The notes beneath the pieces are model-generated. The model was not told the DNA's origin, did not search any database, and was given only the letters and a program-made list of their open reading frames with translations. This document shows, in pieces, positions 10,400 to 22,840 of a DNA stretch of 64,000 nt. The stretch lies in the NCBI GenBank assembly GCA_015680685.1, contig MNCI01011020.1, positions 139,126 to 203,125 on the forward strand, written 5' to 3'. Position 1 is the stretch's first letter, and each line of letters starts with the position of its first letter. A program made the position numbers and the translations under genes. The DNA is from Gnetum montanum. Lineage: Eukaryota > Streptophyta > Gnetopsida > Gnetales > Gnetaceae.

Positions 10400-13300
10400 A
10401 AGTTTCCTTAAAAAATTGGGAAGGTATGGGATTACTAACTAATGCTAGACTTAACAAATTAACTTGACAAAATTGAGTACATAGGTGTACAGAGCAACAC
10501 ATTAGAAAAATTACAATGTTCATGAAACAAAATTGAACACCATGACATGACTCTAAGAAATTGGACAACATGTCCTTTGATGTCATGAAGTCAGTTGTGA
10601 AAATCAAATAGTCCTAGGTGATGGAGGTTGGAGGTTCCTGAGGCTTTAAAGGACCTTCACCGACTTTAGGCATATGCAGTGACTAAGGTAATGATGGCTT
10701 CCTTGCTACTATTGCAACTTTTGGTGAGAGGTAAAAAGCATCGAGCACTGCTCTCATTTTCTCCTCCTTACTCCTAGGATTGTGCACAATCCGTGTAGCT
10801 TTGCCAATGTGGGCTTGAATGGGCACATCCCAAGGACAAGGAATTGCTAGAAATAGTTCTTTGGCATTGATGAACTAGGTATCTAATTTCTTGCATTTGA
10901 TATTAAATGCCCTAACTATGTTCTAAAACTCTTGGTAATCATTCATTCTCTTGGTTAGGTTCTCAAAAATTGATTGTTGATCGGCTAATTATTCCATGAG
11001 AACCTAATATTTGATGTTTACCATCTCAACCTTTTGCTTGGTTTCCTTATGATGCTTGAACTCAACCTTGTATAGCAAGTATGAGCTAGCCACTTGCCTT
11101 TCAAGTTCTAACTACAACCATATAGTAGTTAGCATTGCCAAGTTTGCATAGTATAGATTAACCAATTTTATATACTTCATCATTTCCTCAATTTACAACT
11201 CCTTCAGGTGGATCTCTACTTTGTTGTAGGCATTTATTCTATCAATGATGGGCTACCAAACCTCTCTTCTTTGTTGGAGTTACTGGAGGGTCTTGTTTAA
11301 TTTTTCCTTAGCCATTTGAATATGCTTCTCATTCACTTCCTTCTATAGGCCAACCTGATCTCTATAGTGATTCCTAACTCTTTCAAATTTGAGAGCCTCA
11401 TTTTTCTATGCGGCAATCTTGATGGTAGACTTTTGGTGTAAGGCTTGGAATTTCTCCATAGATAGATTATGATTCTCTACAGAAAATTTCCTTAATTTTG
11501 TGTTTAACCAAGAAATTTGCTCCTATTGTTAATAAATGAATTTCTACATCTATTTTTTTGTGCATCAACATTATGTAGGAAATGGTTATCTATAGTTAGT
11601 GATTCATTTTCTTGATGCATTTGAACCAAATATTTTTGAACGAAGTAGGTTTTTGCTTTTGCTATGGATTGGTTGAAGATGGTTGTTACCATTTTCTTCT
11701 CAGCTTATTTTAATCATTCTTCAAGCTATTGAAAAGCTTCATCTCTGGTTGTTTCTAGGCTAAGGAGTGCAGGATTAGCAAAACATACATGTAGTTTAGC
11801 AACTTTCATAGCCAAGCATTGGTTTTGTGGTTGAGTCATTTCAAGTTGTCCTTCTAGGATGATGCATTTGCCCTTTGCTTCTAGTAGCTTTGATTGGGTT
11901 GTAGTCATGTTGTTCAAAAATTTGAAGATATTTGAAATTGATTGCTTGGTCGCCATCGCTTAGTCGAACAACTCTTCATGTTGGGCTGCACTCAATCATG
12001 CACTGACCATGCCTACGGATGTCTACACATCTTGAAGTGTATATATGTTTGGTACAAATGCTACAAGTATGTTAAGTACTTTTGTGATTTAGTCAACAAG
12101 TACTTCAGCTATAGTTTTTTGCACTTAGTGCTACATCACAAATATAGTTGTTCACTTGTCCTCCCCCAAGCACATCAAAAAGGAGGCAACATTCCTAGAG
12201 ATTTCTAGGAATAAATGGTGTTGAGATAGAGACATTATCATCCATCAAGCACTAGGATTCAATCTCATGGAAAACTATGTTCGTTGGGTAGACAATATTG
12301 GTTCACATATTTCCCTATAGCCAATTGTCTGAGCCACATCATTAAGATGACTCATCACAGGTTGATATATAGATGGATCTCCACCACTCATTTTTGCACA
12401 TTGCTCCTACTCATGCAAAAGCTACTCTTGGATTTTCCAAAAGTGTTCAATGGCTATGTGGGCCTTCAATGTTATTTCTTGGGTAGGCGGTGGAGGTGGT
12501 AGCTACTACTTTCCTTCTTTAGACATGGTAGGTGTCTTGTCATTCATCATATTAGACCATGAGGCTATAGGAGTATGCTTAATCATGTTAATTACATAGC
12601 AGACGATCCCTTTCCTTTTGCAAAGTTTAGGAATGAGGCATTGGAAAGGCAAGGTTTTCCTTCAAAGTTAATTTTCTTTGAAGCACTTCTTGATCTCTAA
12701 ATAGATCAATTGTGAAAGATTTGCTAGAAATCTCCTACTTAGAGTAATGCATGCTAGGATGGAAAAAACAGTCACCTTGTTGGGTCTCACCATCGGAGTA
12801 AGGTGATAGGCTGCTATCTTGAAGTATACACATTTTGCCATTGTGAGAACATCAAAATTCTTACAATTGACCTCATAACATTGTTGGTTCCACTTCTTTT
12901 AGCCTTAGGGTCAGCTTGTGTAAATAGCTTTGCTAGCTGTGTCGTAGAATTAGGAAACCTAAGAACTTGTGTGATAGCTTCAACTGAGTAGAACACCTAG
13001 ATGTCCTTGATCTTCACTATGGAGCCTACCCTTTTGTCGTTCGAAAAGAGGTATATCTCTCCCATGCACCACTTCCCACTAGAAGTGAGGATTGGCCATA
13101 TGGGAGAAGTTTGCAATTATGTTTTCACCTTTGCTGGATTATGCTCTAAAAATAGCCTAAAGTTTAGTTCCTGGAGAATTGAGTGTTGGATATCATAGGG
13201 CCTAATTGTGTTGAGGTAGGCTTATGTTAGTGTGACCTCAAGCCTTAGTATGGGTCCTAGTGCTTTCCCACATTGCAGTTATTCTATTGCAACTTCTTAT

Positions 13301-13460
13301 TTAGGAATATATTGAATATATTCCACTTTGGACTCCTTACAAAGAGGTCTTGTTACATGGATTTATTTTGGTTGATCCTGGGCTTGTTCTTGTTGGCCCC
13401 TTCTAGTTCTAGGCCATTTCTTCCTTAGTTGAGAGGGTTCTCCTTCCTATGGTCATTTCG
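10400..13460 (-). pseudogene. Third ORF (env-position, coiled-coil) relic of Athila-like B1
   Basis: Lies between integrase and the 3' LTR, the place where Athila elements carry an extra env-like ORF. The N-terminus near 13440 translates to about MA.(T/N)R(R)GQQEQAQDQPK and parallels the A3 copy at 18858 (MAPRRRK.GGPSQGATE). Mid-region blocks include YSVEAITQVLRFPNSTTQLAKLF (near 12960-12990). A long heptad-rich, probably coiled-coil part spans 11950-11300 (EAKGKCIILEGQLEMTQPQNQ, ENESLTIDNHFLHNVDAQK). Many stops break it. No transmembrane segment or signal peptide is evident, so an envelope function should not be assumed. Confidence 0.6.
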
Positions 13461-15200
13461 ATGTTGGCACCATCTATAATCACAACATGACCATGGGTTA
13501 GCAATTGTTGTATAACATGAAACAATTGGGATACCTCATCTCCTTGGAATATTTACACCTAGCTAAGTTGCATTTATGGCTAATTTAATCAATTTTAATC
13601 ATTATTTTATTTGTGTTTTAATGTTAACAAGTCATTCTGGAGGGTGTTAGAAGGGTTAATTCTCAAAAATTGATGGTTTCATATTGTTGTATTCATTAAT
13701 CCTTTGGGGAAGTTAGAAAAATTTTCAAAAAATTTCATTAGAAACCTAAAGGTTTGTGGGTCCCATTATTAAGAGCTTACCTCCAGTAGCTACAAGATCA
13801 AATAACGAAATGATTTGGACAAATAGTTGGAAAGTTATGCGCTCTGGAAGGTTTTGGGCTTTGAAAAATGGCAAAAACTCTCCTCATGTTATGAAGAAAA
13901 TGACAAAAAGTTGCAAAGTAGGAGGTGGTATATATAGAGCTTTTGGCTTGTGTTGATTGGGCCTAGTCAACGGGGCCCAATTGACTAGGCCTAGTCGATG
14001 CAGTTATTGACCACCATTGACTTTGGTCAAGCTTCCAAAATATAAGGAGTTTTTGAGTGAAATTAGGATCAAATGGAAGTACAAAAAGCCATGAAAATTG
14101 CAAGGATAATAGATGAGGATGTTGAAGCTTAGCAAATTTAGAAAATGTTTTGGATAATGAATGTAATGAGAGTTTAAGGAGCATAGACCAGAATACACAA
14201 TGGAATATGTGAAAGATTGGATTGTAATTACGTCTAAGGTAAGGGACTTAGCTATTCAAACCAAGAGATATGCAAGTGGGTCCTCCCCATAGTAGGCACA
14301 TGCACTTTTTGCCCTTGCACAATGTTAACTAAGGAGTCTATGGGTCCCATAGTTGATTTAATGATCATAAAAAGTTAAGAACCAACCCAGAAGAATCTAT
14401 CTAAGAATTTCAACATATCAAACTAAGACATTGAGCATAACATAGAAATTAGTAGTGAGGTAAGTTATGGTAGATAGATGGATGGCTAAGAAGGTGGGAT
14501 GGAATCTTGAATTGAGGTCATAAGAAGTCCCTTGTGGAATTTGTGTTTAAAATGACCTAAGAAGATCCATCCTTAGTCCAGAAAAAAACTAGCCTCTTTC
14601 AGTGACTTCACATTGCTACTCTAAGATTGATCCACCTTGTTGAGATACATAAGTGCTCCCAACCATTGGTCCATAAATAGAAGAAAAGAGAAGTATGAAG
14701 TGAGAGAGGGCCTTAGTTATAGGGGGATTTCAAGCATGGGTAACATGTCTTTCTAGTCCCATAACTAGTGCTTGTAGACCATTTATTTGTCTAAGGGGTG
14801 TGCTTTAAATTTCCATCATTTTTTTTTTGGTTTTTGCTTTTTGGATGGGAACCATACCATGCAAAGATGCTATTTGACTTCCTGTAGTGGATGACATCAA
14901 ACAGTAAGTAGCTCATGAAAACACCCAAGCACTCAAGCAAGTAGAAGAGTACAAAGAGTATTGAGTCCCCTTGAAGTCATACCTTGTACATGCTTTTGAA
15001 TCCTTTCCAATTTTGGAAACTATCAAGGTCATCAATTTATTAAGAGTTTCTTTAATGAAAGGAACCTCAAACTTCCAAAACAAGGAAAACCATAGAGTTT
15101 GTGGATGGGTAGATGACATGGACTCATTGCTTATTAAATGAAAAATAAACCATGTCATAGTCATTTTAGACATTAGAATTCAAAAATAGAGGCTAAACAT
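13460..15200. other. pol-ORF3 spacer of B1
   Basis: Largely non-coding. It contains a GC-rich duplication of the U3 motif (gggcctagtcaacggggccc, 13956-13976) with a TATATATA-like sequence just upstream at 13928-13940. It also holds a block at 14700-14815 shared with B3 (51031-51145) and B2 (62571-62695). No independent gene is recognised. Confidence 0.5.
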
Positions 15201-16760
15201 TGATAATGACAACATTAAGCACAAACCATCATTAGTAAACAATAACAGTGGCATTGTGTCCTATGGTAATTAATTATTTTATTAGAAAAATAATGAAAAA
15301 TCACACTCAAATAAAACAAAGTAAAATATATAAGAAAGTGTAAATTATCCAAGAAAGATTCAAATGTACTAACATTTGTGCATAACAAAAAAATGGTGTA
15401 AAATGGAAAAAATTTTAGAAATAAAAAAGTTGTAAAATAAATAAATTGTAAAATCAAAAATGTGGAAAATAAAAAATAGAAAAAGAAAACTGAGGAGGCA
15501 TGTAGATCATTAGAATGGATGGCCATCTTTCCCACAACTAAGTTGGAAGGAGAAGATCTAAAAAATTGAACGTGGTTGTTCATTTGTTGAGGTATTTGTT
15601 GCACTAGCTTGCTTAGGTTCATGGAAAAGCTATACTTGTTGGATGTTGATTACCTACTCTTTATGTAGGCTCTCAAGTTTGTAGATTAACATGGCATGAA
15701 AGGAAAAGGTTTGATCAATTATATAATGTCCCTCTGACAATGTTTGAAACTTTGTTTTCTAGGGTTTGTGTGTTGGGTTCCAATAGAGAACCTTATCTCC
15801 AAGTTGAAGTTTTACTTTCCATTTTCTAAGTTTATGTTGTTGCTTTTTAAATGCCATGTGCACTTAATTTAAAGATAGAGCCACTAATCATTTTTCATTT
15901 AGCACATTTAGGTTGATCAATCTTTCTCTTTGTGCTAAACTCAGGTAAAGGTCCAGATCATAGACTATTGAGAGTGTACAAAGATCATATTGAATCAAGT
16001 GTTGGAAGTTTTCTGTACACTAACTAGAAGAAAGAGTAGTTAATAGGAATTTTTCATGTTGAGTAGTAGGCCAAAAGGGCATCATTGAGTTTTTTGCTCC
16101 AATATTTCCTATATTGCTTTATGGTCCTTGTTAGGATCTTTGTAATCTCCTTGTTAGTTACCTTTGCTTGACAATTGGCTTGGGGGTGATAGTGTGTTGT
16201 TAATTTATGTTTAACCCCTAAGGCTTGCATCAACTTTCTAAAATTTGCACCTATAAAATGAGTTCCATTGTCAAAAATCAGTGCACATGGCATCCCAAAC
16301 TTGTTTACAACATTTTGTTATACAAATTAAGCAATAGTGGATGATGTATAGTTAGTGATGGCTATTGCTTCTATTGATTTGGTGTAGTAGTCAACTACTA
16401 CGATGATATACGCCTTTCCATTGAACATGGATGTGATGGGATCCATGAAATATATGCCCCATATGTTAAAGGGCTCTATTAGTTGAATCCACTATTGAGG
16501 ACCCTCTATTTAAGTAGTCATACCACCATCTCTTTGACAACGTTCACAATATTGGAGAAACTAGTGGGCATCCTTGCAGATTATAAGCCAATAATATCCT
16601 ACCATTAAGATTTTTATGGTTGTGCATCTCCTTGCATAGTGGCTTTTGCAAGGGCCTTCATGAGCATCTTGGAGAATGTGTAGCTAATTTGCATTAGGGA
16701 CAAACCAATGAACTAGGCCATCGACACACACCTTGTAAAGGTATTAGTTGATTTCCATGA
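15200..16760 (-). pseudogene. Athila-like integrase and pol C-terminus (B1)
   Basis: Reading leftwards from about 16760: a zinc-finger-like region (DAHEGPCKSHYARRC...CERCQRDGG), then core pieces VVDYYTKSIEAIA (first Asp), IFDNGTHFIGANFRKLM (second Asp) and THYHPQANCQAKVTNKEITKIL. The catalytic Glu expected in QAEVTN is Lys here (QAKVTN); B2 at 63930-63950 keeps QAEVTN. The C-terminal tail includes PSNLVVGKMAIHSND near 15520-15600, shared with B2 (PSNLFMREMAIYANR). The longest open stretches are 16054-16293 and 15215-15622. Integrase would insert cDNA into the genome; this copy is dead. Confidence 0.8.
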
Positions 16761-18260
16761 AGTACTTCACTCAATAAAGTAATTGTTGTTTCTTTCTAAA
16801 GTCCAGACCTTATGGAATCTCTTGAGTGAGAAGGTAAATGAGAATGCCATTATACCATTTTTTTCTATGAGCACTTGGTCATTGATTACCCTTGTAAAGA
16901 GGAATTCATCTAGAAATTGATCAAAGAGTAGGCTCTCCTCTTCTTTGTTATTCCATCTTAACTATGAAAGATGTTCAGTGATCACATTTTTAGTTCCTTT
17001 TCGATCTACCATTGTGAGATCAAATTCCTACAAGATCACAAGCCACTATATGATACAAGGGCTCACCATTGGCTGATTCATTAGGAAGTAGATGGCACTA
17101 TGATCTATGTGCACAAACACCATGTATTCAAGCACATATTGAAATTTTCTAGATCATACACCACTGCCATTAGTTCTTTCTCAGTTGTGGTGCAATTTAA
17201 TTATGCACCCACAATGCTTTAGCTCATGCAATGGATGTAATATGGATGTTTCTTATCATCCAACTATGTAAGCATGACTACTAAGACATAATTAGATGCA
17301 TCCATCATTATGTGGAATGGTCTGGACTAGTTTGGTGCCTGTAGAATTGGAGTTTCTTTGAGTTTTTCCTTCAACTAGTAGAATTCATGTTCACACTTCT
17401 TGGTCCAAATGAATGAAGCATCATTCTTCGTAAGCTTCACCAACGAATTTGTGATCTTAGAAAAATTCTCTATGAACCATTGGTAGTAGCCATTGTGTCC
17501 AAGGAATGATTAGATGTCTTTAACTATCTCTAGTTGACATGTGATTTCTTGGATGATCCTTATCTTTTCTAGGTCTACATTAATCTCTTTTTGTGAAATT
17601 TAGTGCCCTAGTACTATGCCCTCCTGGACCATTAGATGGATTTTCTACCAATTAAGCTTAAGGTTTGTTTCAACACATATTTTTAATACTTGCTCAAGGT
17701 GATCCAAGGCTTGCTCAAATGTAGCCCCATAGGTAGATAAATCATCCATAAAGACTTCTACCTTGGTACCAATCTATTGTTGAAAAAATTCTAAGGACTA
17801 GGCATTGAAATGTTGTAGGGTCATTACACAAACCAAATGGCATCTTGCAATTTGCAAAAGTCCCCCAGGGACTCATGAATGTTGTCTTGGCCTAATCCTT
17901 AGGTGAAAGTTGGATTTAGTTATAGCCACTATAACCATCTAAGAAGCTATAATAGCAATGCCTGGATATGGTGTCCAACACTTGATCCACAAATGATATT
18001 AGGGGTTCTTTCTCGAAATTATCAGGGATTTCCAACACTTCCCAATAGGTATCATCATCTTCATCATCAAAGAGTTGGTGATGAACTTGCTTAAGTTCAT
18101 CCATGCCTTCAACATAAGCACATGTCAAGCTCTTAGTTAGTTTCATGCATAGTGTGTTGCTATCAAAGTCAACTGTCAACCACTGAGTACCCTCCTATTT
18201 TGTGGATACTACGTATAGATAACTTTAGATATCTATTTCTTGTGCACATTAATTACATGT
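16760..18260 (-). pseudogene. Athila-like reverse transcriptase and RNase H (B1)
   Basis: Reverse-strand translation gives FLDGYSGYN (open to 17916), then TFANCKMPFGLCNDPTTFQ, then IGTKVEVFMDDLSTYGATFEQALDHLEQ near 17690-17800. This is the RT core with the FMDD catalytic box conserved. RNase H follows (a QLNYTTTEKELMAVVY-type block near 17180-17220). The N-terminal LTCAYVEGMDELKQVHHQLFDDEDDDTYWEVLEIP part (17980-18130) is the PR-RT linker characteristic of the family. Stops and frameshifts prevent expression. Confidence 0.8.
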
Positions 18261-18439
18261 TGTGATGAATGTATTTTTAATTGACTAGATCTTTTGCATG
18301 GAATTGCACCTAGTATCACTGTATGCGATGCATAGAACATGCTTCTTCTCTAGCCTTCCAAATTCATTTTTCTTGGAGATTTTCAAGGAGAGGTCCCTTA
18401 TGCCCATACGTGCATCGATCCCTTCCCATAATGATGGGG

Positions 18440-18710
18440 AAGTCATCTTTACAATTCTCAACCTTGATCACTAGAAAATCGACTAGTTAGGACCACCCAC
18501 AAACTATGGTCATGATGTCCTCCACTAGTCCTAAAGGGATAGTGATTAACTAGTTAGCCAATTCTAAATGGATGTTGCTCTTCATGAGAGGTGGTAGGTT
18601 CTAGGCTTTGTACATGTCAAGGGAGATGAAATTGATACCAGAACCAGAATTAAGAAGAGCCTTGCATGGTCCATGTCTAGCAATCTACAAGTAAATAAAG
18701 GGGCTTCTTG
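18440..18710 (-). pseudogene. Athila-like aspartic protease fragment (B1)
   Basis: Translates, allowing one frame change, to DSGSGINFISLDMYKA followed by NLPPLMKSNIHLELAN and PLGLVEDIMTIVCGW. The DSG catalytic triad is readable near 18640-18660. The element stops just upstream (about 18710), where sequence of opposite orientation (A3) begins, so B1 has lost gag, primer-binding site and 5' LTR. Confidence 0.65.
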
Positions 18711-18739
18711 AGTCAAATATTTTTATGGGAAAGAAATTT

Positions 18740-19464
18740 CTAACTCTAAAATCACACTAAGCAAAGAATTCAAAATTTATTAAAGGTAATGAGTAAGGTA
18801 TGAAATTATTGAACTTTTTTCAATAACCTTACTAACAATTAATCTTTGTGTGATTATAGATGGCCCCTAGAAGAAGAAAATAAGGAGGACCTTCTCAAGG
18901 TGCAACTGAATGACCAGGAGAAGGCAGAGGCCAAGGACTTCATGCAGAACATGCAAAGTAGGAGGCACAATCACTCAACATCCATCATGGAACTCCTGTT
19001 ATTGCATAATCTATCCAAGAAAAAAGTGGAGAGGTCATGGCCCAAGCCTATGAAGAGGAACGATGGCTATTTGTGGCATGACATGTCAAGGCCAATCAAG
19101 TGTTCCCACAGCTATTGTGTCCATGGAAAGTGCCGACTCCATCAAACATTGGAACATTAGCATGGACAACTCATAATCTATGGATAGAAGAGGAGAAACT
19201 CCAGGCACTTCTTCAACAATATTAATCTCAGAAGCCTAGAGTGCAAAATAAAGAAAAGACATCCATGGAGGAGGAGCCACCACTAATGGGCATCCCATAA
19301 GTTCCACAAGTTTTGTCTTTTGTGTCTATGTCCAAATTTTGTTTAATCCTCCACTGCAGCATGAATAAATTGCTAGTTAGTTAATAATCCCATACCTATC
19401 TACTGTGTAATCAATTGAACTTTTTCCTCACTTTCTTTGACTTGAGGATGAGTTGTTATTCAAT
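18740..19464 (+). pseudogene. Third-ORF N-terminal part of another Athila-like copy (A3)
   Basis: A splice-acceptor-like TTGTGTGATTATAG precedes ATGG at 18858. The encoded MAPRRRK.GGPSQGATE.PGEGRG matches the B1 third ORF start near 13440. Related, frame-shifted text continues (KANQVFPQLLCPW, IGTLAWTTHNLWIEEEKLQALLQQY) to about 19290. A 104-residue open stretch at 18846-19160 is in a different frame and is not the ancestral product. The ORF has lost its middle and coiled-coil part compared with B1 and runs into the 3' non-coding end and polypurine tract. Its orientation is opposite to the adjacent B1 pol. Confidence 0.55.
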
Positions 19465-19474
19465 CGTGGGGGTA
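19464..19474 (+). promoter_or_regulatory. Polypurine tract of A3
   Basis: TCGTGGGGGTA directly precedes the LTR start TGATGAGTC at 19475. The upstream CTTGAGGATGAG...TTCAATC context matches B1 (10380-10410 reversed) and B2 (61370-61400 reversed). Confidence 0.65.
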
Positions 19475-19671
19475 TGATGAGTCATGGTTTGTCAGGCCCA
19501 ATTATAGGAGCCCAGTTATCAGAGCCCGGTTTTACCAAGTGTGACTACTTGGTAACCCAGTAGTGTACTTAGGCCATGCACTTGGTAATCCTAGTGGTAG
19601 TCATGCACGAGGTCCAAGATGTGTATGGATGATTAAGGAACGGATGCTCATCGCACTTAAGCTAGCTTAGA

Positions 19672-19728
<57 letters not shown>

Positions 19729-19969
19729 ATTAATATTATTTTCCATCATACTCAAGAGTAGTACTAGTGTAGAAACACATCATACACCTCACTTTGGACT
19801 AAACCATACATGAAAAAGCTAATACTAGTCCAGGTGGAAAGACAATGAATTGTGACCAATGAGTAACTATCTAGATACCACAACTAACCTATCTACGGAA
19901 TTCAACTGGATCGTGCGTGAAATGCTCGTATTCATATGGTTGAGTGTAGGGGTACCCTGTCACTCATCA
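19475..19969 (+). repeat. 3' LTR of A3 (495 bp, Athila-like)
   Basis: Begins TGATGAGT and ends ACTCATCA, 8-bp terminal inverted repeats instead of the minimal TG/CA. The interior shares 'ttaccaagtgtgactacttggtaac', 'ggtccaagatgtgtatgga' and the ggttgagtgtaggggtacc end with the other family LTRs. A (TC)n run at about 19676-19721 lies in the middle. It is shorter than the B1 (889) and B2 (992) LTRs, mainly in U3. Confidence 0.75.
19676..19721 (+). repeat. (TC)n microsatellite
   Basis: An uninterrupted run of TC dinucleotides inside the A3 LTR. Smaller dinucleotide runs are at 51150-51167 (CT) and 61584-61602 (GA). Confidence 0.95.
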
Positions 19970-20290
19970 GTATGGATATGGGTTCTTCCCTTGAGAAGAT
20001 AATGAATGTGTTGGGTGGTACTTTGGAGGATAATAGTGATGCTGGAATGAGGCATGGATGGTAGAGCTTCATGGAGAAATGGGTTAGTAAACATAGTACC
20101 CGTACAGATTTGATTGCCTGTAAGGGTACTATTATTTTAGCAGTGGCATTTCCTATGATTGTGGTTGGTGCCATTTTCAGTATTACTCATATGGTTATGA
20201 TGGAGTTCCACTTGGATAATAAGCTTATTGTTGTTAGTGGAATTATCTTGGATGACCTTGAGGGTAAGGCAGTTGTCTAGGTGCTTGTGC
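19970..20290. other. Unclassified stretch next to the A3 LTR
   Basis: Open on both strands (minus 19932-20174, plus 20071-20280) with no recognised protein family. It may be the U5 end of the E LTR: the distance 19970-21626 (1657 bp) is close to the 1647-bp solo LTR at 56669. However, the bases here do not align with the ends of the D or C LTRs, so this is not established. Confidence 0.3.
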
Positions 20291-21626
20291 ACCGATCAAA
20301 GCATAGCTGCACGTGTGGATGGTAGGTCAAGTGTGAAGCCCCTGGGTGATGTGATGTGATGTGTTTCAGAAGTGCTTGGATGTTGTTAGTTAGAGTGTGC
20401 GAAGCGCCCAAGGATTTTTGGTTTGAGTTTCCTAGGCCATTTTAATTCAAAAATTGCCAACCCCGTTTATGTGAATTGACAGGGTATTTATAGTATTGGG
20501 CCAGGCTTGGGTGTGGAATTGAAGAATGGAATCAATGGCTAAGGGATAAGAGAAAAATGGATCAAGTGACACATGTCTGGTGGACAGTTGTGCATGAGTT
20601 GTATGTGTGTTGGCAAGCTATGTTCTAGACTAGGTGCATCATATCTTACAACGTGTGGCTTACTCAAGCCCATGAAAGTACATAAAATTTAGACCATGAG
20701 GGCCTGACAAGCCCCACAAGTGAAAATTTACAATGGAATCAAGAGAAATTGACTCTGGCTCACTTGAAATTTTTGGATCTTTGACTTGACTGTTGTAGGA
20801 TGTCGGTTCAAGTGGTTCCGTGGTTGTTTGAAGTGTTCTTGCTTGCAATAATTTCAAGTGTGAGTTGATTTTTTCTTAGTGTGAATTGAGCGTGCACACA
20901 CGACACTCATGCTACACTCACACTACAGTGTAACCTCAGTGTGAATGAACAAAAACTTGCAATTTTTCACCAAATTTTGGAAATTTGAAGCCTGATTCTT
21001 GAAGTGCAAGGATTTCTTAACTATGATTGACAAATTGAGCCTAAAAGTGCCTTGAGCTATTTATGATAATTCACACTAGAGTCACGTTATAGCATGCCCA
21101 CGACGTGATATGCAACGTGACATGACTCGAAAATCATGTATTTTGCTCAAAATTGTGATTTTGAAGCTTGATTCTTGAGTGCAACTGCTATCTAGTTATA
21201 GTTGATCCTGAGAGTGTTTTGAAATATAGAATTTGAGCTTGGATGTGACTTTTTTGGAACCACTTTGAGTTGGTCATGTTGTAGTCACGCTGTAACGTGA
21301 CATGAGGCGTGACATGTGGCATGACATCTTACAAAAACTTGCAATTTTGACTTGAAATTTGGCATTTCGGAAGTTGGGACTAAAGCTGTTAAGGATGTGC
21401 TCTAAGGATGACTTGGGCATTTTAGATCAGATCATTTTGGCTTAGTTTTGAGACTCTGAGAGTTGGTCATGCTATGGGAAAGCTTCCAACTTGATAGGAT
21501 GAACAAGCTGGCTTGATTTAGCTAAGCATGATTTCCATGCCTTAGCCAAATTTTGCCTTCCAAAAGCTCGAAAGGGCTTGAGTAATTCTTGTTTCAAAGT
21601 GTTAGGCTGAAATTAGTGGTGTTTCA
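20290..21626 (-). repeat. LTR of Tat/Ogre-like element E, minus orientation (left limit uncertain)
   Basis: The right end is GTGGTGTTTCA at 21626; on the minus strand the LTR starts TGAAACACC, as do the LTRs ending at 50828 and 58315. The TATA box is on the minus strand at 20485-20492 (TATAAATACCCTG context). The interior repeats 'aaaacttgcaatttt...gaagc.tgattcttgaagtgcaa' at roughly 20950, 21150 and 21335, with iterated CGTGAC/CATGAC words. A polypurine-tract complement (CCCTCTTTG) follows at once. Confidence 0.65.
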
Positions 21627-22840
21627 GTGGTCCCTCTTTGTTGACGTTTGGAGGAATCTACCTGAGAGGTGTCGACAAAGAAGTGTAAAACACCACGAAC
21701 AACTAGATACCAAACATTATCCATTAGCCCTTGGCTGAACGTCATCACATCATTTTCAAAAGTACATGGGGTTGGGGAGGTGCAGTTCAAGATGCAAGGG
21801 GAGTGGTTGTAATTGGGGAAATCAAGAGTTGCTCAAGGGTTATAATTGTTGTCGGGATTGTGGAAGAGGAAATGCTCTCACATGAATAAGCTATATCTCT
21901 GGTCCTTGTTAGTAGCCGATTTTCAGAAGACTCAAGACCAAGACAAAGGAAGTATGTTCTTTGGAGAAACGGGACTCTTATAGAGTGTTTACAGGGCTCG
22001 TTGTAAATAGCCAAAGCCACACGATGATGTGCAACATGATCTCTTTGAGAAATGAGTGTAACTATTTTCTAAGACAATTACCTTCTTGTCTAGGGCTTAT
22101 ATGAGAATAGCCAATAATCTATGGTTTATGATGTTAATGGGGTCATGAAGACCTTTTCCATGCATTTTTCTCTTTGACCCTTTTGTACTTTTTCTTTTTG
22201 TTCTTTTCTTCTTTTCCTTTTTTTTTTGTTTTCTTTTGTCTTTTCCTTTTCTTTTATTTTTCTTTTCTCGGTCTTTTTGAAAGAGCTTGCTTTTTGTGCT
22301 GTGCTCGTGTTTGAGTACTTGCATTTTGCATCATGTACTATGTACTATGTTTCGCGTTGCAACGACTTAGAGAGTCATAGTGTGCAATAGTGTATCAAGA
22401 GTTTTGAACTAAGTGGAATGTATCCAGGGGTGTAATTGAATAGAAAAATTGGGACATGATGGGGAAATAGGGGATATATCAAGAATTGGGAATGTACTTA
22501 TGAACATATTGATTAACCTAGTTACGTGTGTTTAGAAGAATGTGATACCTTGTCATCATGATGAAGTGCATCTATGTACAAACGCCTCAGGAGTATCATC
22601 CTGCAAACACAACTTCAAGAAGACAAGAAAAACAAAAATGAATCAGTTAACTAAGCACTTTAAACCAAGAGATGGAGTCACCATGTGCAATTTTCAAAGA
22701 AAATAGAATTATGAACAACATTAGCTTCATTAATGTCCATAAGACAAATTGTTCAACAAGTATTTTTGGAACATGTATAGCTAATTGCAGCAACATATCT
22801 TTTCAAATTTTTCCTGGTCATCGATGGTGTTGCTAGTTTA
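21627..22840 (-). other. 3' non-coding part of element E
   Basis: Contains the likely polypurine tract (minus CAAAGAGGGACC, 21628-21640) next to the LTR. A 120-bp pyrimidine-rich tract (22160-22280) creates a Lys/Arg-only minus-strand ORF at 22097-22324, which I regard as low-complexity. No conserved protein is seen. Confidence 0.5.

Noticed and set aside
10400-13460. Envelope glycoprotein gene
   Set aside because: The position fits an env-like ORF, but no signal peptide, transmembrane segment or fusion-type motif is visible; kept only as the third ORF of an Athila-like element.
13756-13956. A promoter plus short gene at the TATATATA near 13930
   Set aside because: No downstream coding frame, and the surroundings match the Athila spacer in B2; a chance TATA-like sequence is simpler.
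15215-15622. Phe-rich 135-residue ORF as a membrane protein
   Set aside because: Only the first ~45 residues are homologous to the B2 pol tail; the Phe/Leu-rich rest is AT-rich non-coding sequence read by chance.
22097-22324. Lysine-rich 75-residue protein
   Set aside because: Product of a pyrimidine tract on the plus strand; low complexity, no relatives in the window.
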